A stretch of DNA of 64,000 nt from Phorcus lineatus (GCA_921293015.1 OV121093.1:29274622-29338621); one strand, 5' to 3'; counted from the first letter of the stretch, positions 1 through 12,012 are shown. Made by a program: numbers and translations. The notes: generated by a model not told the origin, from the letters alone.

Positions 1-109
1 ATGAGCGGGATTCACGTCACGGAACGAAGAATTTGAACCTATCATATAAGTTTTCGTTAATTCAATTTTTTAAAAATTATATAAAACTTTTGTTCTTATT
101 AGGATAGTC

Positions 110-1291
110 TTAACTCATTAACGCCGAGAGCCACGTATATGCGTCAAAATAATGAGATCCTCACAGCGAGAGCCGCATATAAGCCTCCGTTAATTAGCAG
201 TTTCTCACAGCGAGAGACGCCTATGTGCGTAAATAGAAAGCATCTCTTATTCAGCGAGAGACGCCTATGTGCGTCCGTCGTATAGTATAACAATGAACTT
301 ATTCTCAAATCAGTTTAGCACCCATAAGTGTAGATAACAGTTTCGTAAATAAGATGCTATCCTCAGGAAAGCAATAAGAAATGAAAATCGTTGCTCTTTG
401 TGCAAAAATATGCTACTTTTTGTAAATGAAAAGCATTCTGCATATGTTGGTCTTGGAAGGGAAAAATAAACACTTTGATAAAAAGGTTTATTAAATCAAA
501 TGAAACGATTGTAGTCTTTGTGAAGTTACCAATTTTGAAACATTGTCAGATACATTTTATTTGTTAAACGCATTGAATGCATATATCTAAGACGAAACGA
601 GAGGAAGCGTTAATATAAACACTTATGTACATGTGTTCATAAATCATTTGATAAGAATTTGAGGCTATTGAAAGTTACACTTTGATTTTAACTTTACTTC
701 TTGAATGCATCAATGTCCTGTAACAATAATAGTTTTAGCATGCTCATGTTAAATTATTAGAGTTGACAACGTCCCAACAGAATAAATCACTTGGTCAATA
801 TGAATAATCATTACATTCGTTAATGTTACGTGCTTTCTCTTAAATCGGGGTATCATCTCTATAAATCCTTAATTATAATTCAGATAGTTGAAATACCGAC
901 ACACCGTATCTACTCAACATGATGTCTAGATATGCAGTATTTGTATTTACAAATGAAAATGCATATAAATCAAAGTATATGAAAATACTCTTTGAGCATG
1001 TTCATGAACTGAAATCGGAAAAACCGCAAAATATCAACTCAAAGGTGAAATATCACATGTTATATTCCTGTAAAGTATCAATATCCAGCACCTGCATCTA
1101 TCTGCACGAAACTATAAAACAATCAAGACTTTATGGCACAAGGCTAGACAGTGTCCGGTCAACTATGGCCCTCAAAGGCCCCCGCGAAGAGACGGGTTCT
1201 TTGAGCTAATTGGTCTCGCGACAGCGAGGAGTGTCTGTGGTCAGTGGCCCAGGCGTTGAGCCGTGAAGCTGTCTCGGCGTTAATGAGTTAA
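110..1291 (+). mobile_element. TTAA-flanked DNA element, copy 1 (piggyBac-like non-autonomous candidate)
   Basis: The block is bounded by TTAA at both ends (110-113 and 1288-1291). Its termini are inverted: CTCATTAACGCCGAGA at the left and the reverse complement CTCGGCGTTAATGAG at the right. A second copy with the same ends lies at 22888-24140 in unrelated flanks, which marks it as a transposed unit. Just inside the left end are four direct repeats of about 26 bp around the core AGCGAGAGACGCCTATGTGCGT (about 120-275). TTAA target duplication is typical of piggyBac-type transposons, but no transposase is visible, so the superfamily is an inference. A 96-codon open frame inside (919-1209) is probably not a gene. 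Confidence 0.75.
120..275 (+). repeat. Subterminal direct repeats of TTAA element copy 1
   Basis: Four imperfect repeats follow the left end. Each carries a GCGAGAG-type core, then a CGC/CGT-rich stretch with TAT and GTGCGT. They lie only at the left end; the right end has a single GCGACAGCGAGG-like motif near 1217. Subterminal repeats of this kind often act as transposase binding sites. Confidence 0.6.
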
Positions 1292-4200
1292 TTACTGCCG
1301 TTCCTTTGTCGATCGCCTTTCTTATTCGCATCGGCTTGCGAGTGTTGAACTTCGACATGAATTATTAGGCTTCATCTATTAGATCAAATATATATTTGCT
1401 ACAAGAAAATCAAGTTATACCCAAGAAAAGACAAACAAATCATTGATATTTGATTCCTAAAAAGTCTCCTTATTTCTTATTCCTACCAGCGGATTCATTA
1501 TGTTTTTCAAATACATTGAAGGAAAGATAGGAATTATATCTCCTTCCTTTTTTTAAAACTCTCAATCCATGTATTGAATTAACCCGTTTATCGATATATT
1601 TTCATATTTATTAAAAATAACTATTTCTAGTAATCAGTGACGGAAACTACGTATCAAAATAGGAATGTGTTTATCATAGAACATGTATGAAATACACAAA
1701 ATGAGTATATTTATTTTCTCTCTTTGATAATGATTTAAATTTTGATTTTAATATTTAAAGATAACCAAATTGCGTAATCAGTTGTTAGGGCATCTTTTTT
1801 ATTCTTAGAACTCGCATTTTTTAGATACCAGCAATCGACTATCGCAATGTTTCTAAAGACTGAGAAGGCTACCTTTTAAATCATTCTTCTTTTTTTTAAG
1901 AAATTATATCAAACCTGTTATCGTAAATTAATTTCAACTGCATGTTGACAGGTTTAAGCTAAATGTTACGAGTGGGTTTCAATGTGACATAATTTATTTC
2001 ATTTTCTTTGACTTCATTTATATTTTTATATTTATTCATGGGATTTTGATCGATTCAACCCCACTCATCGTATATGAATAACTGTGACGGTTAATAAACT
2101 CAAGGTTTCCAAAACAGCATATACCTAGGCTTCAACGATACATTATTGGTCAACAAGTATTTAATAAATCTAATTTTCAAAGGAGAACGAATTTATCTGA
2201 TTTTGACAACAAAAACACTTACCAGTTTTGGTCAGCTTTACAATAAAGTGCTGTTACACTGTTTGATAACTAGATCCACATAAAAATGCAATCATCGGTT
2301 ACATCATACTATATTTAGACAAAGTGTAACCTGAAAGTCGCAAACTACCTATTATGCCTCCAACAAAACATCGATTGCGTTCCCGCTTTTGCGTCATATA
2401 CTTTCACGCACTCGTTTCTTATGTCCATGACCAGTCTTGAATTTACACATCACTTCACCGTAAAGGGGATTTCTAAGTAAATATCTAAAAATAGATTAAA
2501 TATGGCGTCACCGTACCGCCGAGTTGCAGTGAATGTTAAACTAATATTATGATGACTGTATGAAAAAAATATATGCAGCCATAATACATAACAGTTGAAG
2601 AGTATTTTATCGTTAATGAATAGTTACACGGCTGTTGAAAGACTCGATGATACTGGGGGAAGAGGTTATATAGCTACATTTCTGCAGCTAGCTTTTCACG
2701 TGGTACCTCTGAGCACTTTATCGTTGTTTCAAAACTAAAATGCCGGTTTATAAGCTTCAGATGGAAAATGAATCTTAGAATTGTTTCAGGCTCCTCTCAA
2801 AGAACTATTTTGTCTCCCGTGACTGTGTGAGTAAAAAGTGTTTTAAGTAGCCTACAAAAGTTAACATGACTATCGTAATCGTACTTAGGAGATAAACCTA
2901 GTGTGTTTGAAAATCAGAGACATGTTACACTGGATTGAAAGCGAGTAAATTTTAAATTGAATCCTCACGCGCCAGTAGGTCACAATATGTTTACAATTTT
3001 TTGGATTCTCCGATCTAGCTACTGGTAAATATCGTGAAATCCGGAATTGACGATAAAATATGCGTCACGTCCAGCCTCGCGTGGCTCGTGCTGTTTACCA
3101 GACGACAGGTGATTGTTCCGCGCTCGAATAAAAAGTTCAATTGGAAGTTGAAACAAACCCTCGAATTCAGTCTTAATTGTGTATCCCTCAAATAAAACAA
3201 CTGAATAACTCCAATAATTTTTGGTTTGGTTAAAAAGGTATTCTAAAAACATATGCTTGACAATGTTTTGCATTGATTTTTATATGAAAACAATTTAAAT
3301 TATTACAGAGTCAGAAAAATTATTTTATTATATTTTCATGCCATTGAGTTTTATCATGTAATTGGTACATATCGAAGCAAACACAAATGTTAAAATGGTA
3401 TTGTGCTTTACGCTCTCCTTCCACAATAACCATCAGATGTCCGTACCACATTCGTTCATTGAAATAAGATCTCCCGAAATTGGTATCTACAATGTCACAG
3501 CCATATTGTAAACAAAACTGGACCGGGAGATACAATGTACTCTGCAAAACAAAACGACCGTTTAACAATCCCTTCCGAATTAAATCAGAAATCAAGGACA
3601 TAAACATTAAGAAAAAACAAAATGCTATCCTACGATAGTATTTACAGGTAATGTTAGTAATGTGTTCACCCTAAACGTGCTCGCAAAGTTTATATCGCTA
3701 ATCGTATTACAAAGTGTTTTGCTCCGGTCAGACTTGACTGTGACACATGCTTGTGTCAAATCATTTTGTCATCGGCTGCATCCTTTTGAATTATGACAGT
3801 TGACACAATATAAATGACCTGTAGATCTCAAATCAACAACAGAAAATGTGTCAGTCATTGTTTTGGCAAAAGAAAGGAGAATGTATCGAAATTTCTAACT
3901 GATCATTAGGCATGCTCTTATCGCTAGCGAGGTAAATCGGGCCGGGCCGGGCCATTTTGGGCAATTAAGTTTATTTTCCCTATGAATGGAAAACGGGTAA
4001 CTGTGCTCTGAGGATGTGTTTTTTTTATCAGGAAAAATTAAAGGAATTAGATTTCTATGATTATGAGATTTTGATCCGAACTACCTTATACTACGTATTT
4101 CATTGATATCATCCATCCACTAAATGTACTGCTTCAGATAATATTCCTATAAAAATAAAGTAAAAAATATAAAACTGATCATTTTTTATTTAATAAATTC

Positions 4201-5257
4201 ATATTGCAATTTATTCGAAATCGTCCGAGAAGACTTTGTTATAGTACCTGGTTTGATATGAGGATATTTCTGTATTTGTTGATATGTTACAGTGAGAAAA
4301 TGTTATAAATATATTTATTCCCACCTTTCCTGAGTTGTGTTATCAGTGTATGTTCTGGTGTATTAATGTTGTAAATGTATGTTATCGCATGGAAGAATAC
4401 AGCATTGTCTAATGTAGAAGCTTCCCAAAGTATTTGTTGATGGAATGTCATAAGGAACACTTAATCGCTTATTAAACACTTACACCCATTAAATCCATGA
4501 CAATTGCAGTGTGCAAAGACACGTTCACTCAATTGCAGTACAAATGGGTAAGAAGTTTGACAGGTTTGATGAGGAGTTTGAATGCAACGTCATTGCAGGC
4601 CTCATATCAAATTACCATAGTGTCTGAAAGTATTTTGACACCTAAGAATATCACATATTTGAAACCGAGAAATAAGTGTAACAGATAATAATATAATATT
4701 ATCATGATATTCCATTTATCAAAGATAGCATTGTGGCATGCCTATAAAATGAGTTTTAAGTGAAATTCTATAACCTGATGAACAGTTCACTGTAAACTTG
4801 GTCAAATAACTCTAGCAACTATATTGAAGTATAACTATATGTAGTATTATATATATATAATATGCGCCCATATGATCGTTTGACTTTGTTGGGCTTCATT
4901 AATATTTCATAGTTTAAAGCATCAAAAGAATGTGACGTTACTAAAGTTCAAACGGAACTACAGTCACTGTTCCGTCTATACAAAATATCCCCAGCACTCT
5001 TTCAGAGATAAAAAGGCAATAACTCCTCTTCCAAACATTTATAAGCATAACTGGTATGCCTTTTAGCTATGAATAACTATAGCTGTTGTGATGTTTTAAA
5101 TGTTTTACTGAAGAAAATATTTTCGGGAACTTTTTAGTGAATGAAAATGGGTTCTTTTATTCATTTATTAATTTTGATAAGTGAAGATGCATAAATTTGT
5201 TACGTGTGAATTTAGAAAATGTCCCAAGTCAAACTAGCAAACATGATGAACAATTGA

Positions 5258-5258
<1 letters not shown>
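1292..5258. other. Stretch without a recognisable gene
   Basis: AT-rich sequence with only short open frames that show no family signature. Two dispersed repeats can be seen: about 2735-2890 resembles 49905-50030, and about 3950-4090 is an inverted copy of 16298-16435. A short GC-rich run of GGGCC repeats sits near 3939-3954. Nothing else is supported. Confidence 0.5.
3950..4090 (-). repeat. Dispersed repeat, inverted relative to the 16.3 kb copy
   Basis: The reverse complement of this stretch matches 16298-16435. Shared landmarks in the same order are GGTAGTT..GGATCAAAA, CTCA.AATCATA.AAA, CTAATTC, ACCGTTTTCC and TTATTGCCCAAAA-like words. No ends or coding capacity are seen, so this is an old interspersed repeat of unknown class. 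Confidence 0.45.

Positions 5259-5306
<48 letters not shown>
5259..5306. repeat. (TAA)n microsatellite, LINE tail
   Basis: About 15 TAA/ATA trinucleotides. On the minus strand it reads as an (ATT)n tract directly after the 3' end of the LINE fragment in 5307-6090, so it is best read as that element's tail. Confidence 0.8.
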
Positions 5307-5310
<4 letters not shown>

Positions 5311-6090
5311 ATTTATAAAGCGCTATATCCATACACAAGGTGCATGCTCAAAGCGCATAAACATGTTAGAATAAAAGGTTATGGTATGAAGTATTGGCAT
5401 GAATAAAATCTAAGAGAAGAGTATGAATTATGACATATGAATAAATAAGTCAGATAATTCAGTCAGTGGGAAAATATCATGAAGTAATGTCTGTGAATAA
5501 AAGCTTGAAAAAAAAAAGTTTTGAGTTTTGATTTAAAAACAGTCAATGAAGGTGATATCTTGATGACGTGAGGAAGTTGATTCCAAAGTCGAGGAGCAGC
5601 AATACTGAATGATTTCTGTCCACAACTGGTATGATTATAAATTGGTACCTTGAGAAAATTCAAATTCTGTGATCTAAGAGTTTTTGCAGGGATATAGTCT
5701 TTTAACATCCTTGAAAGGTATAATGGTACGGAGTTATTTTGACATTTGTATGTCATACAGAGGACTTTAAACTTGCTTTTTGCTTCAATTGGAAGTCAGT
5801 GCAGATCTTAAAGTACAGGTGTTATGTGACATGATTTAGAAGTTCTAGTCACTATTCTTGCTGCAATGTTCTGAATCTTCTGAAATGTGTATAGTTGACG
5901 TTTACTGATTCCTATCAGCGAACTGTTACTATAATCAAGTCTAGAATGAACAAGCAATTGCACAAGTATTTTAGCAGCATCTCTTGTAATAAGAAGACGT
6001 ATTTGACTGATGCAACGAAGATGGTAATAACAAGTTTTACAAAGTTTATCTACTTGTGGTTCCATTGTCATAACAATTTAGTCAATAATA
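5259..6090 (-). pseudogene. Non-LTR retrotransposon 3' fragment (L2/CR1-like), RT C-terminal part, 3' UTR and (ATT)n tail
   Basis: On the minus strand, 6071 to 5463 stays in one frame. It reads as the end of a LINE reverse transcriptase, with hallmarks LVHSRLDYSNSSLIGI, IQNIAARIVTRTSKSCHI and SIAAPRLWNQLPHVI. Only two in-frame stops interrupt it, near 5805 (TAA) and 5793 (TGA where DLHW normally has TGG). After the coding part comes a 3' UTR that includes GCGCTTTGAGCATGC and ATAGCGCTTTATAAAT, then (ATT)n. That end is typical of L2/CR1-group elements. The 5' part is missing, consistent with ordinary 5' truncation. The fragment is dead but not very old. Confidence 0.85.
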
Positions 6091-7601
6091 AAGAGTTTAA
6101 CGTAACCATCAAATGGATTATAAAAGAGTTCTCTTTTTACTATCAAAACCACGACTAAAGTATACTAGTGAAAACAAAGACAGAAACAGCTAGAAAATCA
6201 TAACTAAAATAAAAATAAACTATAACACGATGTATTTTGTGAACTTATGATTAAGCTAAATAATCACTTAGAATCCATATATCATTTCTAAATAAGCATG
6301 TTTTTCTGAGATAAACAAGTCATCAACGTTGGAAATCATGTTCCCTTTTATACTCTATTTCCAAACACTAATTCATCCAGAGAACATTGTGTTTTATTCA
6401 TAAATATTCATAATGTTAACAGTTCGTTATATGTTGGTTTGAAGTGTCAATTGGTAAACCTTTGAGTGTTCTCTTTGATTGTGTTTTCATTCCAAATATA
6501 TGTTATATTGCTAGTTTAACTATTTATCTGTAAGCATTTGTATATAGTTAAGATACAATTAAAACCTTTATATGCATCCCCATGTATCCTTTCTAAAAAG
6601 CTATTTGGAACATGCACCAATTTGCACCCATGGTTTCTGAAGATATCTGTCATCATAATCCGTATGCTGGTGACGAAAGTGTGTTTAACATGTGTAAATG
6701 AAAAATAGAAAGGGTCACAAAGTGTTAAAAAACATTTATAAAGGCACTTGACTGAACAATTAACATTGATTTCTATATCCAATTGTATACCAAAAAGCAA
6801 TATCATTAACCTTTGACAAACAATAAGCAATTGGGAACTTAACTGCTTTTACACTTGAGTACATATTGCCAGTAAATGGGGAACAAAGACAGATTTCTTT
6901 CTCATAGTTAAATATAGCTTGTGTACAAAGTGCTCAGTGTAAATAAAAATACACAAAATTTCTACAACTACAACATTTGCTGAAAACCCAAATGGCCAAA
7001 AGAGTAATTGACATTTTAATTAGATTAAGCGAAATCGCTTGCATGAAGCTTAGCATTAATTGTTCCGAAATGGTCATAAAATGGACAAAGATAATTTTGT
7101 TGACTTACCTAGAGAGAAGGGAACTTTGATTGGTTGTTGGGTTCCAAAGAGCTAAATTACTTTGTTGGTTAATTATGAAATAGAATTTCAAGAAGTGTGT
7201 CCATTCCGAACTTAGGACTTATTTGGTTTGATGTGTTTAAATTTTCCCCTGGGTTTGACTTCTTGACAAGCAGGTTATACAATTATTCATACAGGTACAG
7301 ATTCTTTTGACAGGTCCCCCCATTATCTACGACCTCCAGTGATTAAAATCCTGTTCATGCTTTTTACAAGAGACTAGGTCGTGTGGGTTCTGCATGTCTA
7401 AAACTTAAGTAAGTTTAAAAATAAAATACATGTTCTTCCATGAATTTCATATAGTTTGACATTTTTATGAATTATTCATCAATAAGTAGTATTGAAGTGT
7501 TAAGTATAATAGATTCATTTAACCATAAATAGAGTGATGAATATTTGAAATGAACAGCGTGAATGACCAGCAATCACAGTTGGGCAGGACATGTTGTTAG
7601 C
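6091..7601. other. Stretch without a recognisable gene
   Basis: AT-rich sequence. The open frames are short and carry no recognisable motif. No repeat or RNA gene could be supported by eye. Confidence 0.45.
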
Positions 7602-7830
7602 TTTTTCTGTTCTTCTGTTAAAGTGTATTACTCGAACTGGTTAAAATCACCCGGTGTACTTGGAATAGAGAATGTGGAACATAACGTTGTGTCTAAAACA
7701 CTTCAGACAGTGAATGTGTCTGTTGTGATAACCTGATTTGTTTGATTCCATAACTAAACATGGTTTGAAATTAAAGTCTTGATTTTATTTTGTTCAAGTC
7801 TCTATTACTGTTATTGTAATGTTTGATCAC
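7602..7830 (+). pseudogene. Family 3 propeller gene relic (3' end only)
   Basis: About 140 bases match the last 45 codons of the two 538-residue genes. Shared words include GTGTATTACTCGA, GGTGTACTTGGA, GAACATAACG, AACACTTCAGACA and GTGAATGTGTCTG, then TTTGTTTGATTCC. Roughly 10 bases are missing before the stop region (GTGATAACCTGATTTG), which breaks the frame. Some 3' flank (ACATGGTT, TATTTTGTTC, TTTGTAATG) is also shared. The rest of the gene is absent upstream, so this is a truncated duplicate and not a working gene. Confidence 0.8.
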
Positions 7831-8105
7831 TAACACTGTGTTATGTTTTATCATCCAAAACTGTGTTTCACAGGAGATATCGCTTGTAGAAGATCAAGCT
7901 CTACTGATGTGTTTGATGTAATTCAAGTAATGACAAGTGCAATTCATCCTTATGAAATAATTGCACTTATTTTACTGGGCATTCTTTGCTATAAATTTGG
8001 ACACACTGTTTTTTACAGTAATTAAATATTGCGGAGATGAATAATTGGATAATAAAACACTATAAAGCAAGTTAAGAATCAAACACTATTTTAAGTCGGA
8101 ATACG

Positions 8106-8796
8106 TAACAGCTATACAGTAACTAATGAGCTTACAAGGCATGGTGACTGATGTGGTTGTTGTAACACAGGTAACAAAACTGTATTTAATGGGTAACAGC
8201 TATACAGTAACTAATGAGTTTACAAGGCATGCTGACTGATGTGGTTGTTGTAGCACAGGTAACAAAACTGTATTTAATGGGTAACAGCTATACAGTAACT
8301 AATGAGTTTACAAGGCTTGATGACTGATGTGGTTGTTGTAACACAGGTAACAAAACTATATTTAATGGGTAGCAGCTATACAGTAACTAATGAGTTTATA
8401 AGACATGGTGACTGATGTGGTTGTTGTAGCACAGGTAACAAAACTGTATTTAATGGGTAACAGCTATACAGTAACTAATGAGTTTACAAGGCATGCTGAC
8501 TGATGTGGTTGTTGTAGCACAGGTAACAAAACTGTATTTAATGGGTAACAGCTATACAGTAACTAATGAGTTTACAAGGCATGCTGACTGATGTGGTTGT
8601 TGTAGCACAGGTAACAAAACTGTATTTAATGGGTAGCAGCTATACAGTAACTAATGAGTTTACAAGGCTTGATGACTGATGTGGTTGTTGTAACACAGGT
8701 AACAAAACTATATTTAATGGGTAGCAGCTATACAGTAACTAATGAGTTTATAAGACATGGTGACTGATGTGGTTGTTGTAGCACAGGTAACAAAAC
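8106..8796 (+). repeat. 88-bp minisatellite, about 7.9 copies
   Basis: Units start at 8106, 8194, 8282, 8370, 8458, 8546, 8634 and 8722, exactly 88 bp apart. Each contains CAGCTATACAGTAACTAATG and GTGGTTGTTGTA.CACAGG. Variants recur in blocks: units 3 and 7 share GGCTTGATGAC and CTATATTT, and units 4 and 8 share TTTATAAGACATGG. This shows duplication of a four-unit (352-bp) block. Confidence 0.95.
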
Positions 8797-9619
8797 GCTA
8801 GCTCTGCAGGTATTACTCTTGTATAAATACCCTTAGGTGATCTTGCTATTGATATGAGGCGTCTCATGGATTTGTGATACAAGCTCATCATGTTTTATTG
8901 AGTAAGGACATCGTGAACAATTACAAGTAAGAAACATTGTTGAAGTTTGAATTAAATAAAGAAAACAACTATCAAAAGACCTTGGTCTCTTAATGTTAAG
9001 CATTCATGGAATATGTATAATACTTGGTTTGTTTTTTGGGGGGGGGGGGGGGGGGGGATTTTCATACTCCCGGAACATAATCAGTGAGTGAATCTGGAAA
9101 CATATATAATCACTGAAAATTTCAGGAAATAAACATATTTCAAATGCAATGCTATAAAAACATTGTCGAGACCCGTCAGTAAAGAAACTAGCAAAACTAG
9201 TTCTTTTAAAACTCGTATATGTTGATATTTTAAAGCTCAAAAGCTAAGAATTCAAACATTTTGAAATACTATTCATTAATGCATCTTGATACATACGTTA
9301 ATCTTGGTACTTCATGTAACATTTAGAGTCATATCATACTGTTGTAGCAGTTTTCATAGAAACATGACTTAAACAGTGTGTTGATGATAAAGTTATCTGT
9401 ATCCTAAGAGATGTACGCTAACTGAAACGTGATAAAATTGTCAACCAAATCCATAAACTTTCTGGGTTTATGTTTTACATAGGTATCATATCCATTTCTG
9501 ATGCATCTGGACACAATGTTAGAAGCGGGTTTTTATTAAAATTAATGAGCTTTGCTAACTTATGCGTAGGTAATTTACTAAGGACCAATCATTAATGAAA
9601 TGAAATATCATGTCATGAC
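8797..9619. other. Stretch without a gene; poly-G tract and dispersed repeat
   Basis: Contains a run of about 19 G at 9039-9057. Next to it, about 9068-9140, is a repeat related in reverse orientation to 32700-32770, sharing CAGTGAGTGAATC.GG and ATAATCACTGAAAATTTCAGG. Nothing else could be supported. Confidence 0.5.
9039..9057 (+). repeat. Poly-G homopolymer
   Basis: An uninterrupted G run of about 19 bases after a T run. It could form G-quadruplex DNA and is prone to length errors in assembly. Confidence 0.9.
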
Positions 9620-10075
9620 ACATTTTCTCTGTATATATAATTCTACGCTAATCACCTTAGAAAGTGAGAAATCAAATTTAAGGGTGTAATCAGCGATGCT
9701 ATTTCAAAGTTAATTATTTGCAAGGCCTCGGTCAGTCATGTGTGCTAGATGAAAACTAAAACTGATTAAACATTGAAATGTACATGCGAGTACTCTTGGA
9801 AAAACACTGTTACATGTTTTGGTGAGAATTCAATGCAAAAAGTGTTTTGATTGTCATAAATAAAATAGCTGGTTTCAAGTTTAAAATTTGTTGCTAGGAG
9901 AGTCTTCAAAAACACAAAATGCGTTCTAGTTAAAACAAAGGTTAGCGTAGAAGTATATTACTTCCGCTAGTTCTGTGTGTTGAGAATGATCATATTTATA
10001 ACAGTGAAGAGATGTATAATGTTTTCTTGACATATTGTTTAATTTGCAAATTCGTAGATACACAAACGTATATGG
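9620..10075 (+). repeat. Tandem segmental duplication upstream of family 1, copy 1
   Basis: This block repeats at 10090-10575. Both copies contain, in order, TACGCTAATC, TTAGAAAGTGAGAA, TGTAATCAGCGATGCTATTT, GCAAGGCCTCGGTCAGTC, AAAAAGTGTTTTGATT, CTAGGAGAGTCTT, TTCTAGTTAAAACAAA and TTTTCTTGACAT. Small indels separate them. No coding potential is seen. Confidence 0.85.
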
Positions 10076-10089
10076 ACATCAAGTTATTG

Positions 10090-10575
10090 CATTTTCTCTC
10101 TACAGTGATAATGCATGTACGCTAATCTCTTTAGAAAGTGAGAAGTATAGTTGGTTGAAGTCAAATCAAGTGTAATCAGCGATGCTATTTCAAAGTTATT
10201 CGCAAGGCCTCGGTCAGTCCTGTGTGCCAGATGAAAATGAATTGATAGAACTTTGAAATGTACACCCGACCACTCCTGAAATAACACTGTCACGTGACAG
10301 CTTAGTCATTGCTTCGGCTTTGGTTAGAATTCCATGAAAAAGTGTTTTGATTTACATGAATAAAATACCTGGTTTTAGATTTTGCTGCTAGGAGAGTCTT
10401 TCAAAAACACAAAATGAGTTCTAGTTAAAACAAAAATTAGCATAAGAGTATATGACTTCCGCTTGTTCTGTGTGGTGATCTTATTTATAACAGTGAGAGA
10501 TCTTAGTACGTGTATATTGTTTTCTTGACATCTGGTTTAATTTGCAAGTGCGTATCTACGTAAACGTAGAGGAAC
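10090..10575 (+). repeat. Tandem segmental duplication upstream of family 1, copy 2
   Basis: Second copy of the 9620-10075 block, ending about 280 bases before the family 1 start codon. It adds a short insert (AGTATAGTTGGTTGAAG) relative to copy 1. As the nearest sequence upstream of the gene it could hold control elements, but none is recognised. Confidence 0.85.
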
Positions 10576-10857
10576 CCCTAAACATTACCTAAACCAACAT
10601 TCAATAACAGTCCTGGCCTCACAAGGTCTAAAAATGGAAACAAAATGTATCAATACTCGTTAGGGAAGTCTTTTTGAAGAAGATACCTTTTTATCTATAT
10701 TTGATTACTAATGGTCGTTACATTATATGATGTCTGTTAATTTATCTACATGATGGATATATTTTCCAATAAGACATTAATATGAAATTTAGTCTTGCTG
10801 TCCCATAATTAAAACACCACTTTTACCAAGTACCTGGCAGGTTCAACACTGAAAAGA

Positions 10858-12012
10858 ATGTTCTCATTTTATTTGTTATTTTTAACATCATTTACGGTGA
10901 TGGGGATAGAGCATTATAAACAAGTTAAATTCATCCGCAGATTTCCTTTAAATGTCTCAAGTGATGATCATTTGAAGACGACTAAATGTGGAACATTGCT
11001 CCAGTGTGCTTTAGCCTGTCTATCTCTGTCCGGCTGTTGTATCGTGGATATTAAGTCAGGGGATCTGTATGCAACACCAGGGGAAGGTCTGAAGGATGTG
11101 GTTCAATTGGTCAACTTCCTAAAGCTAGCTCCAACGTCCTCGCCCGATACCAAGGGAAATCTGAATGATCTGGCACTTCAGAAAATCAAAGGAAATCTGA
11201 AAAATTCTGCAATTCAGACAATTGTGTTTGTTGAAAAAAGAGGGAATACTAGGCCACTTCGTATAGGGACATTTAAACCTGACACCAGTTCGTCCCTTGA
11301 AACAGACATAAGAGTGGAGGGTCGTGTGTTTTCAGTTCTTTACCATCGGCCAACCCACACCGTATACTGGTCCTGTAAGTCTGGTATACGAGGACAGGTG
11401 CTTGAGACTGGATCAAAATCCTTTAAACATTGTAAAACCCCTGCACGGCACATAGCTATTCACCAGGTACAGATGTATTACACAAAATCAAACAGGATAT
11501 ATCGTAAACCATTGAACTCCAAACAGAGGGCAAAGATAAAGATCCCATTCATCACTGAAACATCTTCAACTATTGAAGCACTAGAACTTGACAATGACAT
11601 TCTCTTTTGGACACGCAAGAAATATGGAAATAATGAAATTATGTATGCACAACTTCCCCTGAAGTCCAAAAAGAATATACCTCAAATCAGAGCTCGTCCT
11701 ATGGTTTGTTTCGATGTCTGGACATTTGAGAACTTGAGGAGGTACACTTGGATAACCAACGACAGAGCTGAGGCACATGTCTGGATCACAAAGAGCAGCT
11801 TGACATACCGATATCACTGTGGCGCCATTCAGAGAGTGAACGGGACACTTCACTCAATAAAGGTTTATCAGTCGTACTATTTTGTTTGCTATGGAAGTGA
11901 AACCAAGGCCATTAAAAGAAAACTTTTCAGAAATAACTGTAAATCAGGAAATGAAATTGACTTGCAATATGGAACTATCTCAACATCGCCAGCAGTTTTT
12001 ACATTTGTATAA
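10858..12012 (+). CDS. Family 1: secreted PAN/apple-like plus beta-propeller protein, 384 aa, intronless
   Basis: An open ATG-to-TAA frame of 384 codons. Residues 1-16 (MFSFYLLFLTSFTVMG) look like a signal peptide, so the product is probably secreted. A Cys cluster at C44, C50, C54, C60 and C61 within KCGTLLQCALACLSLSGCC resembles a PAN/apple module; this is a pattern match, not a proven domain. From about residue 120 the protein shows beta-propeller-like strands with YWTD-type words: VYWS (169-172), LFWT (239-242), YTWIT (286-290). Later Cys lie at 173, 192, 274, 311, 334 and 351. A likely polyadenylation signal AATAAA is at 12114. A decayed paralog is at 25845-26823. No exact family or ligand is recognised. 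Purifying selection is suggested only by the long intact frame. Confidence 0.8.
   Translation: MFSFYLLFLTSFTVMGIEHYKQVKFIRRFPLNVSSDDHLKTTKCGTLLQCALACLSLSGCCIVDIKSGDLYATPGEGLKDVVQLVNFLKLAPTSSPDTKGNLNDLALQKIKGNLKNSAIQTIVFVEKRGNTRPLRIGTFKPDTSSSLETDIRVEGRVFSVLYHRPTHTVYWSCKSGIRGQVLETGSKSFKHCKTPARHIAIHQVQMYYTKSNRIYRKPLNSKQRAKIKIPFITETSSTIEALELDNDILFWTRKKYGNNEIMYAQLPLKSKKNIPQIRARPMVCFDVWTFENLRRYTWITNDRAEAHVWITKSSLTYRYHCGAIQRVNGTLHSIKVYQSYYFVCYGSETKAIKRKLFRNNCKSGNEIDLQYGTISTSPAVFTFV

Noticed and set aside
919..1209. 96-codon open frame in TTAA element copy 1 (95 codons at 23771-24058 in copy 2)
   Set aside because: The two copies differ at five residues with few silent changes, there is no recognisable domain, and it is too short for a transposase. 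Most likely non-coding.
5197..5406. Poly-Ile open frame
   Set aside because: Translation of the (TAA)n LINE tail and its 3' UTR.
8106..8796. CRISPR-like array
   Set aside because: Units are contiguous 88-bp tandem repeats with no unique spacers, in animal DNA.
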